This document shows positions 8,872 to 16,302 of a stretch of DNA of 42,057 nt, in pieces (position 1 is the first letter of the stretch; each line of letters begins with the position of its first letter). This DNA comes from Elusimicrobiales bacterium. GTDB lineage: Bacteria; Elusimicrobiota; Elusimicrobia; Elusimicrobiales; UBA9959. The stretch spans positions 1 through 42,057 of the forward strand of contig JAILAB010000004.1 of NCBI GenBank assembly GCA_024681855.1, read 5' to 3'. Under the pieces are notes generated by a model. That model was not told where the DNA came from. It searched no databases and saw nothing but the letters and a program-made list of their open reading frames with translations. Position numbers and translations under genes: made by a program.

Positions 8872-9894
8872 TCAGGCAAAGTCAATGAAACGCTCTATGC
8901 GGAAAGAAACTAAAAGTTTCTGCCCTGCTTTCTCAAAAAAAGTCCGCTTGTCCGGGGAAATATTCTTTTTGCTGGCAGCGGACCTGCTTATGGAATGCAG
9001 GACAATTGCAGGCAGGCCTGAAATTTCATATTCGTATCTGACTGTTTTTTTTATGTCTGCTTTTCCGGCAGCGTTGGAATTAATGCTCCCGGAAAACAGT
9101 TTTTCGCTTTTCTCCGGCTTAATTACGGCTTCAGAAATTTTTTCGCTGCCTGGCTCCGGCAATCCTGCCTGCACGCCATGATAAAATGCCAAAGCATCCA
9201 TAATATCAAAAATAATGTCATCAATGTCATTTTGTGAATGCAGGAGGGATTCATTGCCAATGGAATTTTCAGGCAGGGACAGCACTATATGATCATCATG
9301 AAGCCCCCAGCCGCCAGAAATGAAAGAAGAATCAAGCCCTGATTCCTGGCGCATTTCCTTTAATGAAACAGGCATTGCCAGCTGAACCTGCCCAGGCGAC
9401 AAAACTTCATTATATGCCTTAATGTCTTCCAAAGACAGTTGATCAAGCATGGATGAAAGCTCCGGTATTTCTTCATCTTCAAAGCCGCAGAAAAATTTTT
9501 CTGCCACATTCAAAAGCGCGCCGCTTAGCAATATGCCGCGGCTTGCGGCAATCTGACGGAAAATGGAAAAAGCCTTTTTTCCGTCCGGAGGAATCATCAT
9601 GCGCTGATAATGGTCAAAGAGAAGAGGCAAAGCCTCAGTACAGCCTGAATCAGCCATGGACTGCATATTGCGTATGGCAAAAGGAAAACCGGTAAGAGCA
9701 GAAAAACGGTAATGAAGCAAAGCCTTCATGGCATCTTTTTCAGTGCCAAGGCCTCTTTCATAAAAATATCCGATGGAAAAATGAGCTTCAGAATCCTTTT
9801 TTGGGATTGAAACAAGCTCTTTAAAAACTTCAAAAGCCTTGCGGCTTTTTCCGTTAACTATATTATTTACCTTTTCAGAAAGACTCTGCTCCAT
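8872..9894 (-). CDS. Small Sel1-repeat protein with an unassigned C-terminal half
   Basis: The protein is about 340 residues long. Two or three Sel1-type repeats occupy the first 110 residues (SIGYFYERGLGTEKDAMKAL is the clearest). A middle section (about 180-245) contains GGWGLHDDHIVLSLP and a DIDDIIFDIMDALAFYHGVQ helix. The C-terminal 100 residues look like a compact alpha/beta domain (VRYEYEISGLPAIVLHS, then basic residues) with no family I recognise. There is no signal peptide. The start is uncertain: ATG at 9894 or TTG at 9900 could be used, and the only purine-rich site (AAGAG) fits the TTG spacing slightly better. It follows the J-domain gene by about 45 nt and is probably co-transcribed with it. 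The 264 bases beyond its stop hold no gene. Confidence 0.75.
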   Translation of the reverse strand: MEQSLSEKVNNIVNGKSRKAFEVFKELVSIPKKDSEAHFSIGYFYERGLGTEKDAMKALLHYRFSALTGFPFAIRNMQSMADSGCTEALPLLFDHYQRMMIPPDGKKAFSIFRQIAASRGILLSGALLNVAEKFFCGFEDEEIPELSSMLDQLSLEDIKAYNEVLSPGQVQLAMPVSLKEMRQESGLDSSFISGGWGLHDDHIVLSLPENSIGNESLLHSQNDIDDIIFDIMDALAFYHGVQAGLPEPGSEKISEAVIKPEKSEKLFSGSINSNAAGKADIKKTVRYEYEISGLPAIVLHSISRSAASKKNISPDKRTFFEKAGQKLLVSFRIERFIDFA

Positions 9895-9940
9895 AATCAA
9901 GAAATGCTCTTTTCTAAAGTTAACAGCATATTAAAAGAAT

Positions 9941-10729
9941 TCACTTAGCTATGGCCCTGATAGCCCATGAGAGAACTTTAAAGATCAGATAAAAAACGAC
10001 AAAAAAGAAAATCCAGCGGCCAAAAACGATAAGGAGAAAAATGATAAAATAAATTGCAAATGCAGGAATGCGCGCGGTAAAAATGCTTCCAAGACCGCTA
10101 AACGGAGACCTGCTCCGCGGCCTTCTGTATGAAAAAGGGTTGAAATAATCCCTTTCAAAAGGATTGTATCCTGAGCCCGAAGAAGAGCCCCAGCGGAAAG
10201 GATCACCCCAGCCTGTGTCTTTAGAGCGGGAGAACTCTGCCCATTGGCGCTGCATTTCCTCCCATTCCTGCTGAGTAAACCTGCCGGATCCAGAACCGCT
10301 ATTGCCATAACTGCCGCCCTGGCCTTCAAAATCATTATCCCAATAGCTGCCGCCAGAATTGGCTGAATCAGGCCCGAAGCCATAATCTTCCCAGCCGCTG
10401 TAACCTTCCCCATGCCCGTATCCGCCAGAATATGAGCCGCGGCCTCCTCCGGAATAGCCGCCGGAACCAAAAGAACTGCCAGAATTATCATGATAATTGC
10501 TATAGGCGCGATAAGAAAGGTCATAATCTTTTCTCTGCCGGAGATCAGACAAAACGGCATAGGCTTCGTTCAGCTCCTTTGTCTTAGCCTCCAGCTGTTT
10601 TTTCTGCTCAGGCGAAGCATTAGGATGAAGATCAGGATGATATTTCTTAACGGCAATTCTGTATGCCCGCTTTATTTCAGCGGAATCAGCATTTTCAGAT
10701 ACGCCAAGAAGCTCATAATAATTAAGCAT
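9941..10729 (-). CDS. J-domain (DnaJ-like) protein with Gly/Ser/Tyr-rich middle and C-terminal membrane anchor
   Basis: The 262-residue protein starts MLNYYELLGV, the canonical start of a J domain, with the HPD motif at 31-33 and the usual four helices to about residue 68. A long Gly/Ser/Tyr-rich region covers about 72-170. The last 45 residues are hydrophobic, with two likely membrane helices (FAIYFIIFLLIVFG and IFFFVVFYLIFKVLSWAI). It lacks the zinc fingers and C-terminal barrels of true DnaJ. It probably recruits DnaK at the inner-membrane face. I chose ATG 10729 over a TTG six codons upstream because that TTG lies inside the -10 box of a good promoter. Confidence 0.85.
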   Translation of the reverse strand: MLNYYELLGVSENADSAEIKRAYRIAVKKYHPDLHPNASPEQKKQLEAKTKELNEAYAVLSDLRQRKDYDLSYRAYSNYHDNSGSSFGSGGYSGGGRGSYSGGYGHGEGYSGWEDYGFGPDSANSGGSYWDNDFEGQGGSYGNSGSGSGRFTQQEWEEMQRQWAEFSRSKDTGWGDPFRWGSSSGSGYNPFERDYFNPFSYRRPRSRSPFSGLGSIFTARIPAFAIYFIIFLLIVFGRWIFFFVVFYLIFKVLSWAIRAIAK

Positions 10730-10746
10730 ATTAATAAAAAACGGCA

Positions 10747-10775
10747 ATTATAATGCCAGGTTCTATATTCTACAA
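10747..10775 (-). promoter_or_regulatory. Sigma-70 promoter for the J-domain gene
   Basis: On the minus strand, TTGTAG (10775-10770) and TATAAT (10752-10747) are separated by exactly 17 bp. Transcription would start near 10740, about 10 nt before the ATG at 10729. No Shine-Dalgarno sequence is visible in that short leader. Confidence 0.6.
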
Positions 10776-10840
10776 AAGAATTGCGGCACAAGTCTTTATA
10801 TTGTTGTTGCCGCGAATTAATGCGCTTAAAAAAGCCTATA

Positions 10841-10868
10841 AAAAAGCCGGAATAAATTCCGGCTTTTT
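10841..10868. terminator. Bidirectional intrinsic terminator
   Basis: A perfect 13-bp inverted repeat (10841-10853 with 10856-10868) is built on a GCCGGAAT core with A-runs on one side and T-runs on the other. Read on the minus strand it lies 20 nt after the PAP2 phosphatase stop and ends in a T-run, so it should terminate that gene and separate it from the J-domain promoter. Confidence 0.85.
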
Positions 10869-10888
10869 GCTTTATAAAATAAGATTTC

Positions 10889-11653
10889 CTACTTAATGTT
10901 AGTTTTAGTTTTGGCGGATTTAAATTTTACATATTTTTCATGAAGCGAATTCAGTTTCTTATTAAATTCGCTATTTTTCTTTAGGGCCTCATAAATATCT
11001 GCGCCAAGAGCATATCCGGCTTTTATGTCGGAAGGATGATGAAGCCCGGCTAATACCCGGTACATTCCGGCGCGCTGGGCAGCATCTTTTATGCCCTTCT
11101 CATTGTCAGGATCTATGACAAGCATCATTTTCTCAAATACGCCGCTCATTGTGGCATGCCCGCTCGGATAAGCATAGCCTTTAATGCGGCCTATATTAGC
11201 GCAAGGCTCAAGCGAAGGATCTGAATGAAAAGGCCGCGGGCGCGTAAATTTAGACTTAACTGTTATATTTATAGTATGGGCATCTTCATATACCCTGTAA
11301 AGGAAATATTTATCGGAATCAGACAATGAATTAAAAAACTCCCTATAAGCCGGGAAAAGTTCTTGCATTGAAGAATATTCCTGAGAATTTGCTGCAAAAC
11401 ACTGCTCCTCCGTGCGCTGTTCCTGCCAGCCTTTAAGCACTTTGAAATCCTGATAATACTCATCGCTGTCATCAGCGGGAAAATCCGGAATAGAAAAAGA
11501 ATTTCTTAAATTCTCGCTTATGTAAAAAAGCTTTCCGTCGTGATTATGGGAATACTCAAAATTTTTAACATTTGTTAAAGAACAGCTTGTAAGAACGGCT
11601 GCAAGAGCAACAAACGCTAAAGCTTGCAATTTGGCACAGGAAATATTTTTCAT
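10889..11653 (-). CDS. PAP2-superfamily acid phosphatase lipoprotein (class A-like)
   Basis: The 254-residue protein has a lipoprotein signal with lipobox LTSC (Cys24), so it should be anchored in the envelope. The three PAP2 motifs are present: KX6RP (Lys133, Arg140, Pro141), PSGH (163-166, including His166) and a YRX5HX3D version of SRX5HX3D (Arg199, His205, Asp209), with Tyr instead of the usual Ser before Arg199. This set fits vanadate-sensitive, class A non-specific acid phosphatases that release phosphate from organic esters in the periplasm. The spacing is typical of secreted phosphatases, not of lipid phosphatases, which are polytopic. AGGTGAG lies just before the ATG. It is followed by the 10841-10868 terminator, so it is transcribed as its own unit or together with the pilin gene upstream. 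Confidence 0.9.
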   Translation of the reverse strand: MKNISCAKLQALAFVALAAVLTSCSLTNVKNFEYSHNHDGKLFYISENLRNSFSIPDFPADDSDEYYQDFKVLKGWQEQRTEEQCFAANSQEYSSMQELFPAYREFFNSLSDSDKYFLYRVYEDAHTINITVKSKFTRPRPFHSDPSLEPCANIGRIKGYAYPSGHATMSGVFEKMMLVIDPDNEKGIKDAAQRAGMYRVLAGLHHPSDIKAGYALGADIYEALKKNSEFNKKLNSLHEKYVKFKSAKTKTNIK

Positions 11654-11784
11654 AACTCACCTAATTAGTATAACAATATTTATAATAAGCAGTATAAGAA
11701 TAATGCTTCAAAATGTTTAATTTATTATACCACATAATCTGGCATAAAAATTTATTATGTTCTGTCAGAATTAAAAAAGTAAAT

Positions 11785-12246
11785 TTAGTTAGCTAAACCG
11801 TCAGCCTTAAGCTGGCTGCATAGGAAGGCAAAATCACCGCTGCTCTTGCATGTTTTTTTGCCATCAGCCTGCCATCTTATTACGCTGCCGCCATATTTAT
11901 CCGAATCCACATGTATCCACCATCCGCCGAAATTATTTGTAAGCATAGCATATATTCTATACTCATTGTTTTTAGGCCCTGACGGAATATATATAGAAGA
12001 ATGATAATATTGAACGTTTAAAATGGTAAGCGTAGGGCCATATCCCAGATTAGAATTAGGTTTGCCTTTTGACAGGATATAGTCATCTAAACCATCTTTA
12101 AGATTGCGCATTATTCCTGTAACTTCAGACAATCTGGTCTTTTCAACAGTTTTAAAATACGACGTAAAGCTTACTGATGCTAAAATACCCATTATAAGAA
12201 CAACTACCAATAATTCTATCAACGAAAAAGCTTTACGTATTTTCAT
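11785..12246 (-). CDS. Type IV pilin-like / pseudopilin
   Basis: The 153-residue protein has a short basic leader cut between Ala6 and Phe7, a mature N-terminal Phe and Glu at mature position 5 (FSLIELLVVVLIMGILASV), followed by a hydrophobic helix and a globular head. This is the class III signal recognised by prepilin peptidase. Two cysteines (133 and 143) can close a C-terminal disulfide loop as in many major pilins. GGAGG lies about 10 nt before the ATG. No assembly ATPase, secretin, PilC or prepilin peptidase gene is in the window, so it must use machinery encoded elsewhere. Fibre pilin, minor pilin and type II secretion pseudopilin are all possible. Confidence 0.85.
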   Translation of the reverse strand: MKIRKAFSLIELLVVVLIMGILASVSFTSYFKTVEKTRLSEVTGIMRNLKDGLDDYILSKGKPNSNLGYGPTLTILNVQYYHSSIYIPSGPKNNEYRIYAMLTNNFGGWWIHVDSDKYGGSVIRWQADGKKTCKSSGDFAFLCSQLKADGLAN

Positions 12247-12320
12247 CAGACCATGCCCTCCAAAAATAATTTTTTTTTATAATATACAAAAATATTCTAC
12301 AATTTACAATTATTTTTTTA

Positions 12321-12482
12321 CGCTCTTTATAAGAAGATTATTGATTTTACAATTTTTCCGTCATACTGAATTTATTTCAGCATCTCTGCGGCTTAAAGAG
12401 ATCCTGAAACTAGTTCAGGACGACAAAGTAATATTTGCGTTCTTTACAATTACATTGTATCAATGCTTTTCTTTAAAAAGAG
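12321..12482 (+). repeat. Intergenic palindromic repeat, copy A
   Basis: This copy starts with a GCTCT..TATAAGAAGATTATTG end and carries a hairpin TGAATTTATTTCA, then a second hairpin CCTGAA-ACTAG-TTCAGG and a CATTG-TAT-CAATG hairpin. It ends in CTTTAAAAAGAG. The right end overlaps the 3' end of the glycosyltransferase gene and supplies its TAA stop at 12473-12475. It fills most of the space between that gene and the pilin gene. Confidence 0.8.
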
Positions 12483-14257
12483 AAATAATTATTGAACAAT
12501 GAAATATTCTGCCTTATATATTTGTCATCGGGAAATTCAGCCAGACCCTTTTTCAGTTCCGAGTATGCTGAATAATAATTTCCGCGGCGGTTTTCAATAA
12601 AAGCCAGACAAAGCCTTAAATATGGAGTGATATATTTTTCTTCTTCCGCCTTGCGGTAATATATTTCCGCCAGGCCATACAGTTTACGGTCAAAATGCCA
12701 GCGGGCTAAAGAATAATAACGCAGCCCGGCTTTTTGGGGATTTTCAGCAATAGCCCTTGAATTAAAAGCATGGCAGCTGCTAAAAGACTGTATGCCAATA
12801 AGGGCATTAAAAACAGAAAACATGAAAAAAAGAGCAAACAGCGCAAGCGGGAAAGCATTTTTCTTTAATATGCCCTTTAGAACGGATGAATTAATAAGCT
12901 CAACCGTTTCCATGCCGCAGGAATTATCTATCAGATAATAGGAAAGAACTGAAAGAGAAGCCAGCAGAAGACCGCAGACAGGAACATAAAGCCTATGCGT
13001 CATGTAAAACCAGCCATAAGGGTTATCCGAGCTTAAAAGAGGAGGAATGAAAAAAAACATAAACCATGCCAGGCCTAATATTAAATTCCGGCTTAGGCAT
13101 ATAGCGGAAAAAAATCTTTCAACCCTAAAAATCTTATTGAAAAAGAAGAAAAAAGGCAAAAACAACAGCGGGATGAACAGAGAAGCCAGCCAGGCAGGAA
13201 TTGCATTCATTAAAGACTGCGGAAGCAGATAAGAAGACATATTATACAAAAGCTGCGGCAAAGCTCCTATTGATATATGTGAAAAAGCATTTTCAGCTAA
13301 ATCAGCATTACAGCGCAATGAAAAGTATATGGCACATGGCAAAAATACAGACAATGCAAGCCAGGCAAAAGATAAAAACAAAGTTTGTTTATGCAAGGCA
13401 GTATTTACGCCAGGCTTGTTTTTCTTAAAAAAAGATAAAAATTCAATAGCATAATATAAAAAAGCAAGCGGAACAAAGGCAATCGCAGTTTCCTTAGTAA
13501 ACATAGCCAGCATGAAAAAGAAAGACAGCATGCAAAACTGAATGCCGCTGGACTTAACCATACGCAAAAATAAGGACTTGGACTTAATATCCCCTTTGCC
13601 TGATTGGGATTTTTCACGCAATGCGGCCAAATATGCAGATGAAAAGTTTTTTAAAGCAAATTTTTTAAGGCTTATTATAGAGGCTGCCAGAAAAATGCCA
13701 AGAAGAATGTCATTTCTTCCTCCAAGCCATGCTATTGCAGCAGCAAGAGGCGGAAATACCGCAAACAGCAGAGTGCCTAAAAAAGCCATTACATAATGAA
13801 TTTCAAAATAAATGAGCAAATAAAACAGCAACAGGCAGAAAAGGGAATGAAGAAGAATATTTGAAACATGATGAAACACGAGAGCATGGCTCTCCCTATT
13901 GCCGGCAAAATCAGAATGCTCTTGGGCTTTTCTTAAGTATTTCATCTTATAAAACAAATCTGCTGCTTTTTTATCTATGAAAAATGAAAGAGGAAGCAAT
14001 GGACGGTAAAAACCGCTTTTTACCCCATTTCCCATAAAAACATCTTTTTTGAAAATATCCTTAATGCCTGCGCCTGCATTAGCTGCAAGAGCATCATCAT
14101 CCAAATAAATATTCTGATAATGGGCTGTCGGAATATATGTAATGAAAGAAACAAGAAACAAAAGCGCCGGAAAAACAATTTTTTTTAAGAAAACTGCTTT
14201 CATGGCCTTATTTGAGCAGGCAAAAGGCTTATTTATATTTTTAACAGAAATGATCAT
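12473..14257 (-). CDS. TMTC/PMT-like membrane glycosyltransferase with C-terminal TPR
   Basis: The 594-residue protein has about ten membrane helices and the layout of the GT-C fold: an acidic IYLDDDALA motif in the first periplasmic loop (Asp53-55), GFYRPLLPLSFFID near 82, HHVSNILLHS near 129 and WLGGRND near 177-183. The last resembles the GRxDLL signature of TMTC/DUF1736 proteins. Residues about 510-590 form two TPR-like repeats (YYSLARWHFDRKLYGLAEIYY). This architecture is typical of lipid-linked sugar-dependent O-glycosyltransferases acting in the periplasm. The ATG overlaps the stop of the upstream radical SAM gene (ATGA), so the two are translationally coupled. The stop codon lies in repeat copy A. 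Acceptor and sugar are unknown. Confidence 0.75.
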   Translation of the reverse strand: MIISVKNINKPFACSNKAMKAVFLKKIVFPALLFLVSFITYIPTAHYQNIYLDDDALAANAGAGIKDIFKKDVFMGNGVKSGFYRPLLPLSFFIDKKAADLFYKMKYLRKAQEHSDFAGNRESHALVFHHVSNILLHSLFCLLLFYLLIYFEIHYVMAFLGTLLFAVFPPLAAAIAWLGGRNDILLGIFLAASIISLKKFALKNFSSAYLAALREKSQSGKGDIKSKSLFLRMVKSSGIQFCMLSFFFMLAMFTKETAIAFVPLAFLYYAIEFLSFFKKNKPGVNTALHKQTLFLSFAWLALSVFLPCAIYFSLRCNADLAENAFSHISIGALPQLLYNMSSYLLPQSLMNAIPAWLASLFIPLLFLPFFFFFNKIFRVERFFSAICLSRNLILGLAWFMFFFIPPLLSSDNPYGWFYMTHRLYVPVCGLLLASLSVLSYYLIDNSCGMETVELINSSVLKGILKKNAFPLALFALFFMFSVFNALIGIQSFSSCHAFNSRAIAENPQKAGLRYYSLARWHFDRKLYGLAEIYYRKAEEEKYITPYLRLCLAFIENRRGNYYSAYSELKKGLAEFPDDKYIRQNISLFNNYFSF

Positions 14258-15096
14258 GGCATTATGAAACCGCAGCCTTTGCAGTATTCCGGCATAGGGC
14301 CTTCCTTGCCTTCTATAGCTCTGCGAAGGGCAAGAGTTTTAGGCGAAAGCAGTATTTCAGCAAGCGGAGTCTTAAAAATATTGCCAATTGCCATTGCGCC
14401 GTCATAATCAGCGCAGCAGGGAACGACTGTGCCATCTGACAGTATGCCAAAATGATGGCGCAAGCCCAAGCATGGAGCCTGTTGCGGCCTCCCCCCCCGC
14501 CAGGAAAAAATCTCCCCGTGATTAAGGAAAATCCTTTCCGCAAGGGTAAAAGGCTGCCCGTTCCATTCCAATGGCTTATCCTGGCTGCCGCCATTGCTAA
14601 AATGACCGAAGGCCATCATAAACTGGCCGGCAATGCTTCTTACGAAAGAACTGCCCAAATCTCCGCGCAATCTGAATGACACTTTAAACCGCCTGCAATT
14701 TCTTTTTGCAAATTCAACATATTCCGCTATTTTTTCTTTTTGTTTTTCTGGCGCAAAACATGAAAGGGATTGCGCTGAAAAAGTTACCTGACGGAAACAT
14801 TTTTTTTCCCAAACCTCATCTCCATAAGAAGCCGCAAGCGTGCCATTGGTTACCAGGTTCAGGCTAAGCCCAAGCTTTTCGGCAACATCAATTATTTCAG
14901 GGAAATCAGGATGCAGAAGGGGCTCGCCAAGCAGATGCAGGGAAATTACCTTAGCAAATTCATTAACCTGCTTTGCGGCAAACTCAAATTTTTCAACAGG
15001 CATAATGACCTTTGAACGGCGGCTTTCCGCACAAAAATAACAGCGAAGATTGCATTCATTGCCAATTTCTATCAGGGCGCGACGAAATTTTGCCAT
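14254..15096 (-). CDS. Radical SAM enzyme with SPASM-type C-terminus
   Basis: The 280-residue protein has the radical SAM CX3CX2C motif at Cys15, Cys19 and Cys22 (CNLRCYFC), which holds the SAM-binding 4Fe-4S cluster. HLLGEPLLHPDF near residue 54 is the usual second strand. The C-terminal part holds more cysteines (CLGLRHHFG, VVPCCADY, YCKGCGF) arranged as in SPASM/twitch auxiliary-cluster domains, together with the GILSDGTVVPCC and AIGNIF stretches. Such enzymes modify peptides, proteins or small carbohydrates. No leader peptide gene is visible nearby. It overlaps the glycosyltransferase gene by 4 nt, suggesting a shared pathway. No Shine-Dalgarno is present; a TAAAAT box lies 7 nt before the ATG. 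Confidence 0.85.
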   Translation of the reverse strand: MAKFRRALIEIGNECNLRCYFCAESRRSKVIMPVEKFEFAAKQVNEFAKVISLHLLGEPLLHPDFPEIIDVAEKLGLSLNLVTNGTLAASYGDEVWEKKCFRQVTFSAQSLSCFAPEKQKEKIAEYVEFAKRNCRRFKVSFRLRGDLGSSFVRSIAGQFMMAFGHFSNGGSQDKPLEWNGQPFTLAERIFLNHGEIFSWRGGRPQQAPCLGLRHHFGILSDGTVVPCCADYDGAMAIGNIFKTPLAEILLSPKTLALRRAIEGKEGPMPEYCKGCGFIMP

Positions 15097-15103
15097 TTGT
15101 CAT

Positions 15104-15109
15104 ATTTTA
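15104..15109 (-). promoter_or_regulatory. Candidate -10 box for a leaderless radical SAM transcript
   Basis: TAAAAT on the minus strand ends 7 nt before the ATG at 15096, which would put the transcription start at or next to the start codon. No good -35 is seen at 17 bp and no Shine-Dalgarno is present. Confidence 0.4.
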
Positions 15110-15202
15110 CATAATTAGCTTTCTTCAAAAAATGATTATGTTAAGCTGATATTAAACAGATTTCCCAACTGTTTCCTATAAGAAGAGCATTGATTTCATA
15201 AT

Positions 15203-15364
15203 GGCTATATTTAAGAAGATTATTGATTTTATTATTCGCCCGTCATGCTGAACTTGTTTCAGCATCTCTGCGGCTTAATGAAGTCTTGAAATAAGTTCAG
15301 GACGAAGAGTTAATATTCGCGTCCTTTATAATTACATTGTATCAATACTTTTCTTTAAAAGAGC
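15203..15364 (+). repeat. Intergenic palindromic repeat, copy B
   Basis: This full-length copy starts with GGCTATATTTAAGAAGATTATTG and ends in CTTTAAAAGAGC. Its central hairpin TGCTGAA-CTTG-TTTCAGCA is intact, and the second inverted repeat is weaker (TTGAA-ATAAG-TTCAGG). Copy C follows directly. Together B and C fill most of the 397 bases between the HD gene and the radical SAM gene; the remainder shows no gene. Confidence 0.8.
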
Positions 15365-15502
15365 CTTTATAATTTTACCGTAATGCTGAATTTATTTCAG
15401 CACCTTTGCGGTTTAAAGAGATTGCTAAACAAATTCAGTGCGGCGAAAACCATTTCACCGCATTAATAAAGCATTTCTTATCAATGCTTTCCTTTAACAG
15501 AG
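15365..15502 (+). repeat. Intergenic palindromic repeat, copy C
   Basis: This tandem copy lacks the left end and starts inside the element (CTTTATAATTTTACCG). The central hairpin has one changed base (CAGCACC). The second half differs from copy B and contains TTCAGTGCGGCGAA, a variant shared with copy D. It ends in CCTTTAACAGAGC and supplies the stop codon of the HD gene (15494-15496). Confidence 0.75.
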
Positions 15503-16126
15503 CTTAAGAAAAATATCATTTACAAGGGAGATGGCGGCAGGCTCATTATCTAAAATATCCCAAATCCGATGCAGTTCCTTTTCATTGTCAGAGCCAGGAA
15601 TATAAAGCTTCAGATAGCCCTGCCTGCCGTATTTTTCATGCAGATGCTTCATTACAGCCTTAATATGTTCTTTGCGGCTGCCTTCAGGATTATGCGCAAG
15701 CTCATACTGAATTGTTCGCATGATTATTGTATTTATTTTTATGTCCCTGTCGGCTTCTGCCAATATTCTTCCGTAAATGGAACGAGGAACCGCAGCAGCA
15801 GATGCGCGGTGATCTTCTGCAGCCTGGGCTATCATCTCAATCTGCCCTGAAGAAAACCAGCGGCGAAGGGCTTTGTCGCTTCTGATTATTCTGCCTGAAA
15901 CTATATGGTGCATTTTCCTACCCTCCGCAAGACCTAAGTCATGATATGCGGCAGCGGCATAAACCATATTTATATCTGCATCATAGCCGGAGGCAAGCTT
16001 AAGACTGTTTTTTATCACATTGCGAACATGCGCAGTGTCATGGGCTTCGTCAAAAGCCTCATATCTGGGAATAATCTCTTTTTCAACAAAGGAAACCAGG
16101 GATGGCAATACAGATTTTTTATTCAT
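15494..16126 (-). CDS. HD-domain phosphohydrolase family protein
   Basis: From the ATG at 16126 the protein has 210 residues. An HD domain is clear: His33, His62-Asp63 (AYHDLGLAEGR), HHIVSGRII near 73, His106 (AEDHRAS) and Asp126 (EADRDI). These bind one or two metal ions in HD hydrolases acting on nucleotides or other phosphate esters; the substrate is unknown. The whole central stretch closely resembles, from memory, a conserved HD protein of gut Bacteroides, which could reflect ancient inheritance or gene transfer. Upstream ATG 16135 and TTG 16171 are alternative starts; none has a ribosome site. The last two residues and the stop come from repeat copy C. Confidence 0.8.
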   Translation of the reverse strand: MNKKSVLPSLVSFVEKEIIPRYEAFDEAHDTAHVRNVIKNSLKLASGYDADINMVYAAAAYHDLGLAEGRKMHHIVSGRIIRSDKALRRWFSSGQIEMIAQAAEDHRASAAAVPRSIYGRILAEADRDIKINTIIMRTIQYELAHNPEGSRKEHIKAVMKHLHEKYGRQGYLKLYIPGSDNEKELHRIWDILDNEPAAISLVNDIFLKLC

Positions 16127-16302
16127 AAATAGCATGCAAAGAATAAAGAGTTTATGGCGAATCAAAAACAATTAATTATAATAACATAAAAGTTTTGCCC
16201 CATAGTATTTACAAAGAAACCATAATATTTGCAAAAAAGATATAAATTATCTTTTTTACAGTATAATATAATTAAGGGCAATTTTAAAACGGAGACAATG
16301 AA

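Noticed and set aside
9985-10560. 191-codon frame overlapping the J-domain gene on the same strand
   Set aside because: It arises from the Gly/Ser-rich repeat codons of the J-domain gene read in another frame. The J domain with HPD fixes the true frame.
12104-12502. Plus-strand open frame of 132 codons across repeat copy A and part of the pilin gene
   Set aside because: It is antisense to the prepilin in its first part and then reads through the palindromic repeat (HTEFISASLRLKEILK is the usual spurious translation of such repeats). There is no ribosome site.
12321-15502. Repeats considered as a CRISPR array
   Set aside because: The units are about 150 bp, internally palindromic and scattered, not short direct repeats with regular spacers, and no cas genes are present.
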